Counted from the stretch's first letter, positions 1-8,984 are shown. The stretch is DNA of 64,000 nucleotides from Thermococcus sp. MAR1 (GCF_012027305.1 NZ_SNUF01000001.1:372001-436000), one strand, 5' to 3'. Program-made: numbers and translations. Notes: generated by a model from the sequence alone, not told the origin.

Positions 1-1145
1 CCGACCTTTCTCTTGATGTTGAGGTCCTCCTCGAGGAGGGCGGTGAGGTAGTTGTACATGGCTATGGCTGAGGTGAAGCCCGCGAACCAGAGGAGGAGGA
101 ACCACATTGCTCCGAAGAGCTTTCCTATGTCACCCATGCTGACGAAGACGTTGGGCAAGCTGGTGTAAGAGAATCCGAGGCCGAACTTCTGGCCTATCCA
201 CGCGAGGGCCTCACTCTTGCCCTGGGCAAGAACATCGGGCGGCACGATCTTGGGGGCGTAGGCGGTAGCCAGCGGGACGGCGAGTGAACCACCGAGAACT
301 ACCTCGGCGAACTCGTTCAGGGAGACCGTTGCGAGACCGCTGAGGGCGACGTCGTCATCAGGGCCGAGGTAGCTGGCGTAGTTCTGGATGATACCCATAC
401 CGAGCGAGAGGGTGAAGAATATCTGCCCGGTTGCGGCGAGCATGACCGTCGCGAAGTGGTCCTTGAGGTACGCCCAGTTGGGGCTCCAGATGAACCTGAA
501 TCCATCAATGGTGCTCCAGTTGGGGTCTATTGGTGAGCCGAGGACGAACACGTAGCCGACCATTATGATGGCGAAGACGTAGAGGAGCGGCATCATGACC
601 TTGACCCATCTTTCTATTCCCTTGCTGACGCCCTGTCCGACGGCTATGGCGAGGAGGATCACTGTTATGCCCCAGAAGAGCATGACCTGGGCGTGGTTGC
701 CGAGGTAGTTGCCGAAGAACTCTCCGGTGTTCTGGCCGAAGTAGGCTCCAGTGGCGCTGAAGTAGGAGTAAGCCGCGGACCAGCCGATGAGGTGGAGGTA
801 GTAGCTGTTCAGGAGAACGGTCAGTGAAAAGGCCAGCATTCCGCTGATAACTCCCCACCACAGTGCGCCTCTCGGCTTGACGCGCTCCCTGGCCATGAGG
901 TAGTACGTGGGACCGAGGGTGCCGTGACCATACTTTCCACCGTAGCGACCGGCGACCCACTCAATCCACATCACCGGTATTCCCAGGAAGAACAGAGCTA
1001 TAAAGTACGGCACCATAAAGGCTCCGCCACCGTTCTGGGCAACCTGCGTTGGAAACCTCACGAAGTTGCCCAGACCGACGGCGTTTCCAGCCATTGCTAA
1101 AATCAAACCAATCTTAGTTGCCCATTGATCCCTCTGTTGTTCCAC
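1..1145 (-). CDS. Sodium:neurotransmitter symporter family transporter (partial, C-terminus off the left edge)
   Basis: This is a multi-pass inner-membrane transporter of the SNF/LeuT family, which couples Na+ entry to uptake of amino acids or related solutes. Reading the minus strand from a GTG at 1145 gives about 381 residues without a stop. The N-terminus shows the family hallmark of an unwound first helix (AGNAVGLGNFVRFP), and many hydrophobic helices follow. The start is chosen because GGGGGTG lies a few bases upstream; no ATG fits. The reading frame continues past base 1, so the last helices are not visible. A TATA-like element (CTTTTTATAG, minus strand, near 1229-1240) lies about 90 bases upstream. 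Substrate cannot be told from sequence. The gene is divergent from gdhA, suggesting but not proving an amino-acid link. Confidence 0.9.
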   Translation of the reverse strand, partial: MEQQRDQWATKIGLILAMAGNAVGLGNFVRFPTQVAQNGGGAFMVPYFIALFFLGIPVMWIEWVAGRYGGKYGHGTLGPTYYLMARERVKPRGALWWGVISGMLAFSLTVLLNSYYLHLIGWSAAYSYFSATGAYFGQNTGEFFGNYLGNHAQVMLFWGITVILLAIAVGQGVSKGIERWVKVMMPLLYVFAIIMVGYVFVLGSPIDPNWSTIDGFRFIWSPNWAYLKDHFATVMLAATGQIFFTLSLGMGIIQNYASYLGPDDDVALSGLATVSLNEFAEVVLGGSLAVPLATAYAPKIVPPDVLAQGKSEALAWIGQKFGLGFSYTSLPNVFVSMGDIGKLFGAMWFLLLWFAGFTSAIAMYNYLTALLEEDLNIKRKV

Positions 1146-1431
1146 AATATTCACCCCCGTTCTTAAATGTCCGGATCATGAAACCCCTGTGTATGGCTTT
1201 GGGGCATTATGTATAAGGTGAGGCATTCTATAAAAAGCTTTCTGATAGTTTTTTTCGACAAAAGACGATTTACTCAAGCGTTAAACCATGGTACTCATGC
1301 TCTCGCCATTTTTTTAATACGCTAACCGGACGTAAACACCTTTTTGACGTTATGACAATTTCAAGGCCAAAATTATTCAAAATGACAAATCTTTGGCCGA
1401 TTCCCTCCGCCAAAATATTTAACTGAATGCG

Positions 1432-1445
1432 ATTACAGTTGTAAT
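1432..1445. promoter_or_regulatory. Perfect 14-base palindrome, possible operator
   Basis: ATTACA-GT-TGTAAT is an uninterrupted dyad in the symporter/gdhA intergenic region. Its arm length and symmetry suit an Lrp-type or wHTH dimer site. No regulator can be assigned from sequence. Confidence 0.3.
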
Positions 1446-1697
1446 GGTGCCCGATGATTGGAACGCGAGTGATCTGATGGGTGATGACCGACTTCTCGCT
1501 GAGGGCCTCGTTCTAACATTGTTTCATGCATTTATATCCAGTGGTGCTTTTTTATGTGCGTCAATGTATAAAAAATCTTGGATGTACAGTCCCGTTTTTG
1601 TCCTAAAATTTCGGGAGGATTTTTCTTTTCGTCGAAAATTTGCGTATATAACTTTTTGTTTAAAATTAACCGTTCTCCGGCCTTCTTTATCGAAAGG

Positions 1698-1706
1698 TTT
1701 ATATAT
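1698..1706 (+). promoter_or_regulatory. gdhA TATA box
   Basis: TTTATATAT preceded by purine-rich CGAAAGG (BRE-like) lies about 50 bases before the gdhA start. Transcription would begin near 1725-1730, leaving a leader of about 30 bases with the ribosome binding site GAGGTG at 1745-1750. It is a strong match to the Thermococcales consensus, as expected for a highly expressed gene. Confidence 0.75.
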
Positions 1707-1756
1707 GCAAATGCCTAAGAGCCTATCGCAAATTACCGAAACCTGAGGTGGTAAAG

Positions 1757-3016
1757 ATGGTTGAGATTGACCCGTTTGAGATGGCCGTTAAGCAGCTCGA
1801 GAGGGCTGCCCAGTTCATGGACATAAGCGAAGAGGCCCTTGAGTGGCTCAAGAAGCCCATGAGGATTGTTGAGGTCTCAGTTCCGCTTGAGATGGACGAC
1901 GGTTCTGTTAAGGTTTTCACCGGTTTCCGTGTTCAGCACAACTGGGCCCGCGGTCCGACCAAGGGTGGTATAAGGTGGCACCCGGCCGAGACCCTCAGCA
2001 CCGTTAAGGCCCTCGCCACCTGGATGACCTGGAAGGTCGCCGTCGTTGACCTCCCCTACGGTGGAGGTAAGGGTGGTATCATAGTCGACCCGAAGAAGCT
2101 CTCCGAGAGGGAGAAGGAGAGGCTTGCCAGAAACTACATAAGGGCCATCTACGACGTCATCAGCCCGTACACCGACATCCCGGCCCCTGACGTTTACACC
2201 AACCCACAGATAATGGCCTGGATGATGGACGAGTACGAGGCCATCAGCAGGAGGAAGGTTCCGAGCTTTGGAATCATCACCGGTAAGCCGCCCGGTGTCG
2301 GTGGTATCGTCGCCAGGATGGATGCCACTGCCAGGGGTGCCAGCTTCACCGTCAGGGAAGCCGCTAAGGCCCTCGGAATGGACCTCAAGGGCAAGACCAT
2401 CGCCATCCAGGGTTACGGTAACGCCGGCTACTACATGGCCAAGATCATGAGCGAGGAGTACGGCATGAAGGTCGTCGCCGTCAGCGACAGCAAGGGCGGT
2501 ATCTACATGGAGGACGGCATAAACGCCGACGAGGTTCTCAAGTGGAAGCGTGAGCACGGCTCAGTTAAGGACTTCCCAGGCGCGACTAACATCACCAACG
2601 AGGAGCTCCTCGAGCTTGAGGTCGACGTCCTCGCCCCGAGCGCCATTGAGGGTGTCATCACCAAGGACAACGCCGACAAGATCAAGGCCAAGATCGTTGC
2701 CGAGCTCGCCAACGGCCCGACAACGCCGGAGGCCGACGAGATACTCCACGAGAAGGGCGTCCTCATCATACCTGACTTCCTCTGTAACGCCGGCGGTGTT
2801 ACCGTCAGCTACTTCGAGTGGGTCCAGAACATAACCGGCGACTACTGGGACACCGAGACTACAAGAGCAAAGCTCGACAAGAAGATGACCAAGGCCTTCT
2901 GGGACGTTTACAACACCCACAAGGAGAAGGCCATCCCGATGAGGGATGCCGCCTACGTCGTCGCCGTCCAGAGGGTCTACGACGCCATGAAGTGGCGCGG
3001 ATGGGTGAAGAAGTGA
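1757..3016 (+). CDS. gdhA: Glutamate dehydrogenase
   Basis: Catalyses reversible oxidative deamination of glutamate to 2-oxoglutarate with NAD(P)+, linking peptide catabolism to nitrogen assimilation in the cytoplasm. The 419-residue product matches the hexameric archaeal GDH in length and sequence. The substrate-binding region PYGGGKGGI (catalytic lysine environment, about residues 98-106) is followed by the PAPDVYTN segment and a Rossmann nucleotide-binding loop (QGYGNAGYY, about 219-227). The start ATG at 1757 follows GAGGTG with six bases between and gives the usual MVEIDPFE start; a GTG at 1748 would overlap that site. Codon use is strongly biased (gcc, ctc, aag, gag), as in highly expressed thermococcal genes. 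The gene is monocistronic and convergent with the K+ channel gene. Confidence 0.98.
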   Translation: MVEIDPFEMAVKQLERAAQFMDISEEALEWLKKPMRIVEVSVPLEMDDGSVKVFTGFRVQHNWARGPTKGGIRWHPAETLSTVKALATWMTWKVAVVDLPYGGGKGGIIVDPKKLSEREKERLARNYIRAIYDVISPYTDIPAPDVYTNPQIMAWMMDEYEAISRRKVPSFGIITGKPPGVGGIVARMDATARGASFTVREAAKALGMDLKGKTIAIQGYGNAGYYMAKIMSEEYGMKVVAVSDSKGGIYMEDGINADEVLKWKREHGSVKDFPGATNITNEELLELEVDVLAPSAIEGVITKDNADKIKAKIVAELANGPTTPEADEILHEKGVLIIPDFLCNAGGVTVSYFEWVQNITGDYWDTETTRAKLDKKMTKAFWDVYNTHKEKAIPMRDAAYVVAVQRVYDAMKWRGWVKK

Positions 3017-3031
3017 TTTCTTCTCCCTTTT

Positions 3032-3382
3032 CTATCCGTTTCTTCCGCCCTGCATCCGGTAGAGTCTTGCTATGGCCTGCATCGCCGCGGCCACCATTAT
3101 GCCCGTGAATATCATCCCCAGTAGGGGCAAAACAAAGGCCGCAAGAAACTTTGTTAGAGCCTTCGTTGGGACTATATCCCCATATCCAACGGTGTAAGCT
3201 GAGATAAAGGCGAAGTATATACCGTTCCAGATGTCGATATTTTCCTGGCCTGCTATTACTATCCCAAGGGCGGTTATTATAAGGAACAGCCCGAGGAGAA
3301 TGCTCCTTACGTAGTAGAGAACCCTCAAAAATTCGTGAAAAAAGGTGCGGAAGCCCACGAGTTCGAACTCGCTTTCTCCCAT
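3032..3382 (-). CDS. Small two-transmembrane potassium channel subunit
   Basis: A 116-residue membrane protein with the minimal K+-channel plan: outer helix (about 26-45), a pore loop carrying the selectivity filter TVGYGD (about 63-68), and inner helix (about 80-100). The acidic N-terminal tail and short C-terminus leave no room for an RCK gating domain, so it is either ungated or regulated by another protein. It begins three bases after the stop of the upstream gene (3386-4549) on the same strand, so the two are almost certainly co-transcribed. That suggests the partner could be its nucleotide-sensing regulator, which is an inference. The ion selectivity call rests on the intact filter. Confidence 0.85.
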   Translation of the reverse strand: MGESEFELVGFRTFFHEFLRVLYYVRSILLGLFLIITALGIVIAGQENIDIWNGIYFAFISAYTVGYGDIVPTKALTKFLAAFVLPLLGMIFTGIMVAAAMQAIARLYRMQGGRNG

Positions 3383-3385
3383 GGC

Positions 3386-4549
3386 TCACACCTTGGCCCA
3401 GTATTCCTTTTCCTCGACCATGGCTTTTACCATCTCGTCCTCATCCTTGAACATCGTCCTCCGAGATGGATTCTGCATGCCGTAGAACTCCATGAAAGGG
3501 CTCGGTCGTCTCTTGAACGGATAGTAGAGGTATATCGCCGCCAGCGTCCTGTATGCCTCGGCCATCTCGCTGATAACGCCGGCGGAAACGCCTTCGGCGT
3601 AGTGGTAAACCGCTATGGCCTTGCTGACATCGACGAGGTTGAAGTCCCTCTCGACGAGCTGGCGCCTTAGTATGTCGGTGGCCTGCTCTATGTCCTCTCT
3701 GTCGAGTTCCTCGACCTCCTCACCGTCCAGAAGGTGCTTTATCCTGATGCGCGTTATTGATGGGTCTCTGTTGACCTGGGCGTCGTATTCAGCAACGACC
3801 CACCAGTCGTCCAGGGCGCCGGGGTCAAGGACTGTAAAGTGTTCACTGAGCTTGTTGTAGAATCCCCTGACCCGCTGGTAGTACTCCTCCTCGTGACCGG
3901 TCATCGGATAGCTGAGGTAAACGAGCGGCTTCTCCCCTTCCCTGAATATCAGGTCAAGGAAGACTCCGTAGGGGTGTCTTATGCCGAACTGGAGGATGTA
4001 GCGGACCTCGATGCCTTCTTTCTTCAGCTCATGGATGAGGGTCTTGACGTGGTTTATGGCATCCTCGCGCCACATGACGAGGGTTGTCAGCTTTATGTTC
4101 TCGGGATCCTCGCCGAAGCGCTCGAACCACTCCTGGTCGTTGATGATGCGTCTTCTGACAGAGAGGACGTCGTCGAGGACTATTATCACACGGTTCGGCC
4201 TTAGAAGCTTTAGATTGCTCGTCGTGAACCCTATAACGCTCCCGCTTCCCCAGCGGAAGAGGCTTGGAGTTGAAACGAGATGGAAGTTTTTGTCACTTTC
4301 GTCTATTTCCTTTCTTATTCTATTGAAAGCCTCGTCCCGTATCTCGTTCATCAGATCCTGATGGCTTATGGCGAAGTCGAGAACGTTCTTCCTCGTTATC
4401 TTGACACCCAGCTCCTTTCCGACCTCCCTGATGTAGTCGAAGACGTGGTAGTAGGCGTAGCTCTCCCCGTCGGCGAGCTTCAGCGCCTCGGTTATGTACT
4501 CGTCGCGCCCGTTGAGCGGCGGACCCGTTAGGAGTATAACCTCCTTCAT
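3386..4549 (-). CDS. P-loop-kinase-like / deoxyribosyltransferase-like two-domain protein, function unknown
   Basis: A 387-residue cytoplasmic protein of two apparent halves. The N-terminal half (about 1-190) looks like an adenylate-kinase-type fold: beta strand VILLTG then GPPLNGRDE where a Walker A motif would sit, but the usual GK[ST] lysine is absent. A strand RVIIVLDD follows in a Walker-B-like context. The C-terminal half opens with VYLSYPMTG, like the start of nucleoside 2-deoxyribosyltransferase-fold domains. The ATG at 4549 is chosen because GGTGG lies five bases upstream; a longer frame to 4564 would remove it. It is co-transcribed with the K+ channel gene. A nucleotide-sensing partner is plausible; no reaction can be assigned. 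Confidence 0.75.
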   Translation of the reverse strand: MKEVILLTGPPLNGRDEYITEALKLADGESYAYYHVFDYIREVGKELGVKITRKNVLDFAISHQDLMNEIRDEAFNRIRKEIDESDKNFHLVSTPSLFRWGSGSVIGFTTSNLKLLRPNRVIIVLDDVLSVRRRIINDQEWFERFGEDPENIKLTTLVMWREDAINHVKTLIHELKKEGIEVRYILQFGIRHPYGVFLDLIFREGEKPLVYLSYPMTGHEEEYYQRVRGFYNKLSEHFTVLDPGALDDWWVVAEYDAQVNRDPSITRIRIKHLLDGEEVEELDREDIEQATDILRRQLVERDFNLVDVSKAIAVYHYAEGVSAGVISEMAEAYRTLAAIYLYYPFKRRPSPFMEFYGMQNPSRRTMFKDEDEMVKAMVEEKEYWAKV

Positions 4550-4667
4550 TTTACCACCCCACACCGTCTAAATGTAGGCTTCGGACGAAACCTTTAAATA
4601 CTATTCCCCTAAATTGGCGTTGTAGAGGTTCTTCTATTCTAAAAACATACCAGCAGGGGTGTTGTAA

Positions 4668-5279
4668 TTGGCTGAAAAGCTAAAGGGAACGACTACGGTC
4701 GGCATTGTATGTAAGGACGGCGTCGTCCTAGCGGCGGACAGAAGGGCATCGCTCGGCAGCATGGTGCTTTCAGAGAACGTTACCAAGGTGTTCCAGATAG
4801 ACGACCACTTGGCCTTGGCCGGTGCGGGGAGTGTTGGAGACATACTCTCGCTCGTCAGGCTTCTGAGGGCCGAGGCCAAGCTGTACAGGGCGAAGGTTGG
4901 GTATGAAATGAGCGTGAAAGCCCTTGCTACGCTGACTTCTAACATCCTTCATGGCAGCAGGTTCATGCCGTACTTCGGATGGTTTCTCATAGCTGGCTAC
5001 GATGTGAAGCCCGGGCTGTACTCGATAGACATGGCCGGGGGCATTACCGAGGATAAGTTCACCGCCGCGGGCTCTGGAATGGAGTTCGCCTTCGCGGTTC
5101 TGGAGGATAGCTACACCGAGGACATTAAATTGGAAGAGGGCATAAAACTTGCCCTCCGGGCGATAAAAGCCGCCACAAGGCGTGATGTTTTCACCGGAGA
5201 TGGGATAACCCTCGTTACCGTGACAAAGGATGGCTACAGAGAGCTGAGCAAGGAGGAGATAGAGGCTCTTCTAAAGTGA
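4668..5279 (+). CDS. psmB: Proteasome beta subunit (catalytic)
   Basis: Catalytic subunit of the 20S proteasome, an N-terminal-nucleophile hydrolase. The frame gives 203 residues with a short propeptide (MAEKLKG) ending just before TTTVGIV, so autocleavage at Gly7-Thr8 exposes the nucleophile Thr8. The supporting active-site residues are present in [12 protein letters not shown] (Asp and the Lys/Arg position) and in the conserved AAGSGMEFA turn. The start is a TTG at 4668, placed by the GGGGTG upstream and by the expected propeptide length. Thermococcales usually have two beta subunits; which one this is was not resolved. FttA starts about ten bases downstream and is probably in the same operon, linking protein and RNA turnover. 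Confidence 0.95.
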   Translation: MAEKLKGTTTVGIVCKDGVVLAADRRASLGSMVLSENVTKVFQIDDHLALAGAGSVGDILSLVRLLRAEAKLYRAKVGYEMSVKALATLTSNILHGSRFMPYFGWFLIAGYDVKPGLYSIDMAGGITEDKFTAAGSGMEFAFAVLEDSYTEDIKLEEGIKLALRAIKAATRRDVFTGDGITLVTVTKDGYRELSKEEIEALLK

Positions 5280-5289
5280 GGTGGTGACT

Positions 5290-7236
5290 TTGATAAGGAG
5301 AGAAACTTTCGTTGATGACATATTACGGGACATAAAGGCCGTTATAAGTCAGATGGTTCCCAGGGAAGCCAGGATAACCGATGTTGAATTCGAGGGGCCG
5401 GAGCTGGTTATATACGTCAAGAACCCAGAGGCGATAATGCAGGACGGTGATTTAATACGAAACCTCGCCAAGGTTCTCAAGAAGCGCATCAGCGTTCGTC
5501 CGGATCCTGAGGTTCTTCTTCCCCCTGAAAAGGCCGAGGAGATGATAAAAGAACTCGTGCCCAAGGAGGCGGAGATAACCAACATAAGCTTTGACCCTTC
5601 CGTCGGAGAGGTCCTCATAGAGGCCAAGAAGCCCGGCCTCGTTATAGGAAAGAACGGCGAAACTCTGAGACTCATAACCCAGAGGGTCCACTGGGCCCCT
5701 AGGGTCATAAGGACCCCCCCTCTCCAGAGCCAGACCATCTACTCCATAAGGCAGATACTCCAGGCCGAGGCGAAGGACAGGAGGAAGTTCCTCAGACAGG
5801 TCGGGCGGAACATCTACCGCAAGCCCGAGCTGAAGAGTGAGTGGATTAGAATCACCGGCCTTGGAGGCTTCCGCGAGGTTGGAAGGAGCGCTCTCCTGGT
5901 TCAAACCAATGAAAGCTACGTCCTGGTCGATTTTGGTGTCAACATAGCCGCCCTGCGCGACCCCAAGAAGGCCTTTCCGCACTTCGAGGCGCCGGAGTTC
6001 AGGTACGTCCTCGATGCCGGTCTTCTTGACGCCATCATCATAACCCACGCTCACCTTGACCACAGCGGAATGCTACCGTACCTCTTCCGCTACAAGCTCT
6101 TCGACGGACCGATATACACCACTCCCCCGACCAGAGACCTGATGGTCCTCCTCCAGCAGGACTTCATCGAGATACAGCAGATGAACGGCGTTGAGCCGTT
6201 GTACCGCCCGAGGGACATCAAGGAGGTTATCAAGCATACAATAACCCTCGACTATGGAGAGGTTAGGGACATAGCCCCGGACATGAGGCTCACCCTCCAC
6301 AACGCCGGCCACATACTCGGTTCGTCTATAGTCCACCTCCACATAGGCAACGGCCTCCACAACATAGCCATAACCGGTGACTTCAAGTTCATCCCGACGA
6401 GGCTCTTCGAGCCTGCCGTCAGCAGGTTCCCGAGGCTTGAGACGCTGGTTATGGAGTCCACCTACGGCGGAAGCAACGACTACCAGATGCCCAGGGAGGA
6501 GGCGGAGAAGAGGCTCATAGAGGTGATTCACCAGACGATACGTAGGAAGGGCAAGGTTCTCATCCCGGCCATGGCCGTCGGCAGGGCGCAGGAGATAATG
6601 ATGGTCCTTGAGGAATACGCGAGAGTTGGCGGTATAGAGGTGCCCATATACCTCGACGGAATGATATGGGAGGCCACCGCCATACACACGGCTTATCCAG
6701 AGTACCTCAGCAGGCACCTCCGTGAGCAGATATTCCACGAGGGCTACAATCCGTTCCTAAACCCGATATTCAAGCCAGTCGCCAACAGCAGGGAGAGGCA
6801 GGACATCATCGACAGCGGCGAACCTGCGATAATCATAGCGACATCGGGCATGCTCGTTGGCGGACCGAGCGTCGAGTACTTCAAGCAGCTCGCCCCCGAC
6901 CCGAAGAACAGCATGATATTCGTCAGCTACCAGGCGGAGGGAACGCTTGGACGGCAGGTTCAGAGGGGCCTGAGAGAGATTCCACTCGTCGGAGAGGGTG
7001 GAAAGACCGAAGTGGTAAAGGTGAACATGGAGGTTCACACCATAGACGGCTTCTCCGGTCACGCCGACAGGAGGGAGCTCATCAGCTACATAGCCAGGCT
7101 GAGACCGAGGCCTGAGAGGGTGATAACCGTCCACGGAGAGCCCCACAAGTGTCTTGACCTTTCAACGAGCATCCACAAGAAGTTCGGTATCTCAACGCGC
7201 GCCCCCAACAACCTGGATGCAATAAGGCTCAAGTAA
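5290..7236 (+). CDS. fttA: Transcription termination factor FttA (aCPSF1), KH / beta-CASP metallo-beta-lactamase ribonuclease
   Basis: Archaeal homologue of CPSF73; it cleaves nascent RNA and terminates transcription with RNA polymerase. Domains in order: two N-terminal KH-type segments (about 1-140, with the GKNGE loop near 121-125), a metallo-beta-lactamase domain with the zinc motif HAHLDH (about 253-258), the beta-CASP insertion (about 375-560), and the C-terminal histidine segments GFSGHADR and VHGEPHK. The 648-residue length agrees with thermococcal FttA. TTG at 5290 is chosen because GAGGTG ends six bases before it and it gives MIRRETF; GTGs at 5281 and 5284 overlap that site. It follows psmB directly. 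Confidence 0.95.
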   Translation: MIRRETFVDDILRDIKAVISQMVPREARITDVEFEGPELVIYVKNPEAIMQDGDLIRNLAKVLKKRISVRPDPEVLLPPEKAEEMIKELVPKEAEITNISFDPSVGEVLIEAKKPGLVIGKNGETLRLITQRVHWAPRVIRTPPLQSQTIYSIRQILQAEAKDRRKFLRQVGRNIYRKPELKSEWIRITGLGGFREVGRSALLVQTNESYVLVDFGVNIAALRDPKKAFPHFEAPEFRYVLDAGLLDAIIITHAHLDHSGMLPYLFRYKLFDGPIYTTPPTRDLMVLLQQDFIEIQQMNGVEPLYRPRDIKEVIKHTITLDYGEVRDIAPDMRLTLHNAGHILGSSIVHLHIGNGLHNIAITGDFKFIPTRLFEPAVSRFPRLETLVMESTYGGSNDYQMPREEAEKRLIEVIHQTIRRKGKVLIPAMAVGRAQEIMMVLEEYARVGGIEVPIYLDGMIWEATAIHTAYPEYLSRHLREQIFHEGYNPFLNPIFKPVANSRERQDIIDSGEPAIIIATSGMLVGGPSVEYFKQLAPDPKNSMIFVSYQAEGTLGRQVQRGLREIPLVGEGGKTEVVKVNMEVHTIDGFSGHADRRELISYIARLRPRPERVITVHGEPHKCLDLSTSIHKKFGISTRAPNNLDAIRLK

Positions 7237-7252
7237 CCCTGGAGTGATGGGA

Positions 7253-8587
7253 ATGGAGGTTCGCTGCCCCTCCTGTGGCAGGCTCTACTCCTCCCTTATT
7301 CCTCCAACGTGCTCCTGTGGGGAGCCGCTTAGAATAACGTACGACTACGAATCCGTGGACGTTTCTGCCTGGAAAGGTAGAAAGCCAGGTGTCTGGAAGT
7401 ACCGGGAGCTTCTTCCAGATGTAAACCGTGTCATCAGTCTGAATGAGGGCGGAACGCCTCTTTTGAGGGCGAAACTCGGTGAAGAACTCGGGCTGAACGT
7501 CTTCATCAAGGACGAAACCAGGAATCCAACCGGTTCGTTCCGCGACAGGCTCATCACCGTGGCGGTCTCCTACGGCATTCCCCACGCAGAGAACGGCTTT
7601 GTTGTGGCCAGCAACGGAAACGCCGCCGCTTCCCTTTCGGCCTATGCAGCCCGGGCAGGAAAGCCTGCTTACACTGTCGTTCCAAAACTTGTCGAGCAGG
7701 GGAAGCTGAACCAGATAGTGGCCTTTGGTGCGAAGGTGATCCGCTACGGTGAGAGCGTTGATGAGGGCATAAGCTACGCGGAAGGATTGGCTGAGGGCAA
7801 GGGACTCTACAACGTCACCCCCGAGAGCAACCTCATTGGTCTGGAGGGGCAGAAAACGCTGGCCTTCGAGCTCTGGGAGGAGCTGAACCCTACTCACGTG
7901 GTGGTTCCGACCGGCAGCGGAAGCAACCTCTACAGCATCTACAAGGGGTTCGTTGAGCTCATGGAGATAGGTGCCATTGAGGAGATGCCCAGACTCATAG
8001 CGGTTCAGGCCGAGAAGTGTTCCCCCATAGCGAGTGAGGTTCTGGGCGTCGAGCCAAAGGCGGAACCTACAAAGGCGCTGGCGCTCTACGTGAAGAACCC
8101 CGTGATGAAGGAGCTGGCTTTGAAGGCCATAGGCGAGACCGACGGAACCGCAGTGATGGTCGGTGAGGATGAGCTCGACCTTGGACAGAGACTGCTTGCC
8201 GGCGAGGGAATCTTTGCGGAGTATGCCTCGGCAGTGATAGTTCCGGCCCTACTCAAGCTGGCCGAGGAGGGCTACTTTGAGAGGGACGACAGGATAGCGC
8301 TCATCGTGACCAGCTCCGGCCTCAAGGGCCACTACTCCGAGACCAGGGAGAAGTTCAGCATAGGTGGGACGAAGCTCGATATACTCAGACTCCTCGGCGA
8401 TAGAACCATGTACGGCTACGAGATATGGGAGGCCCTGGAGAAGCCGCTCAAGTACCAGGCAGTTTACCAGCACCTCCGTGAGCTCGAAAGCCTGGGCCTG
8501 ATAGGAGAATCCCACCGAAAGGGCAGGCGCGTCTACTACAGGCTGACGGATAAGGGCCGCAAGTTCCTGGAGACACTGTCCGGGTAA
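7253..8587 (+). CDS. Threonine-synthase-fold protein lacking the PLP lysine, fused to a PadR-type winged helix
   Basis: A 444-residue fusion. Residues 1-25 form a zinc-ribbon-like unit (Cys5, Cys8, Cys20, Cys22). Residues about 30-360 follow the fold-type II threonine synthase plan with NPTGSF at 91-96, SNGNAAAS, and the phosphate-binding loop PTGSGSN. The residue after NPTGSF is Arg97 (codon CGC) where threonine synthases have the PLP Schiff-base lysine of SFKDR. Residues about 365-440 match a PadR/MarR-like DNA-binding domain (LLGDRTMYGYEI, VYQHLRELESLGLI, RRVYYRLT). The protein is therefore more likely a regulator or ligand sensor than an enzyme. ATG 7253 has GGAGTG six bases upstream; GTG 7244 and ATG 7247 are alternatives. 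It sits between fttA and a membrane protein gene. Confidence 0.8.
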   Translation: MEVRCPSCGRLYSSLIPPTCSCGEPLRITYDYESVDVSAWKGRKPGVWKYRELLPDVNRVISLNEGGTPLLRAKLGEELGLNVFIKDETRNPTGSFRDRLITVAVSYGIPHAENGFVVASNGNAAASLSAYAARAGKPAYTVVPKLVEQGKLNQIVAFGAKVIRYGESVDEGISYAEGLAEGKGLYNVTPESNLIGLEGQKTLAFELWEELNPTHVVVPTGSGSNLYSIYKGFVELMEIGAIEEMPRLIAVQAEKCSPIASEVLGVEPKAEPTKALALYVKNPVMKELALKAIGETDGTAVMVGEDELDLGQRLLAGEGIFAEYASAVIVPALLKLAEEGYFERDDRIALIVTSSGLKGHYSETREKFSIGGTKLDILRLLGDRTMYGYEIWEALEKPLKYQAVYQHLRELESLGLIGESHRKGRRVYYRLTDKGRKFLETLSG

Positions 8588-8635
8588 CGGAAAGGTTTTA
8601 AAAGGTCTTTTTAAAGCTAAGCGTAGGTGAAGAAC

Positions 8636-8980
8636 GTGGAGCTGGCAATTGAACACAAGTTTTCACTCTCAGTTTACCTCTGGGGACTCATCTGTGGCCT
8701 GGTCAGCGGGGTGGCAGCCGCAAAGTTCCAGTATGGCTGGATGATAGGCATTGCCATGTTTCTGGTCATCGACAAGGTAGTCATGGCCCTCATAAAGGAG
8801 CTCCCCCCCGACATCGAGGAGGAGCGCCTGATACTCAGGAAGGCCTTCTTTGGTTGGTTCCTGTTCTGGCTGTACTTCACCATGCTCAGCTACACCCTGA
8901 TGGTCAGCTTCCAACCCCAGTTCTACTCAAACCAGAGCCTGCTGTATCAACTCACACAGAACGGAACGGTGATGGGGTGA
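8636..8980 (+). CDS. Small EMC6-like integral membrane protein
   Basis: A 114-residue protein with a soluble N-terminus and three hydrophobic segments (about 12-30, 33-52 and 78-102), separated by an acidic loop (LPPDIEEE). The arrangement of the first two helices resembles the archaeal EMC6-like membrane proteins thought to be related to the eukaryotic membrane insertase subunit; this is recognition by pattern only. GTG at 8636 is chosen because AGGTGA (8625-8630) lies five bases upstream; a GTG at 8627 overlaps it. A TATA-like TTTTAAAA lies near 8597. It is five bases from rpiA and probably co-transcribed with it, although no functional link is evident. Confidence 0.6.
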   Translation: MELAIEHKFSLSVYLWGLICGLVSGVAAAKFQYGWMIGIAMFLVIDKVVMALIKELPPDIEEERLILRKAFFGWFLFWLYFTMLSYTLMVSFQPQFYSNQSLLYQLTQNGTVMG

Positions 8981-8984
8981 GCCT

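Larger units (their letters stand above)
1146..1756. other. Long AT-rich divergent intergenic region between the symporter and gdhA
   Basis: About 610 bases with no convincing gene. A 100-residue frame at 1444-1746 exists but has no family resemblance, lies in AT-rich sequence and runs into the gdhA ribosome binding site, so it is probably chance. The stretch holds several TATA-like elements (minus-strand CTTTTTATAG near 1229-1240; plus-strand TTTATAT at 1531-1537; TTTATATAT at 1698-1706) and a perfect 14-base palindrome ATTACAGTTGTAAT at 1432-1445. The size and the number of promoter-like elements suggest complex control or a short non-coding transcript starting near 1560. Confidence 0.6.

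Noticed and set aside
505-960. Long frame opposite the symporter register
   Set aside because: The same strand in another frame reads as the SNF transporter with clear motifs; the alternative is rich in Arg/Pro/His, typical of a shadow frame.
1444-1746. 100-residue open frame upstream of gdhA
   Set aside because: It has no family-like features, lies in AT-rich sequence with internal TATA elements and ends at the gdhA ribosome binding site; treated as chance.
1877-2557. 226-residue frame antisense to gdhA
   Set aside because: Created by the strong codon bias of gdhA on the opposite strand; no promoter, ribosome site or known motif.
7253-8587. Functional threonine synthase (thrC)
   Set aside because: The PLP-binding lysine is replaced by arginine and a PadR DNA-binding domain is attached; the enzymatic name would mislead.
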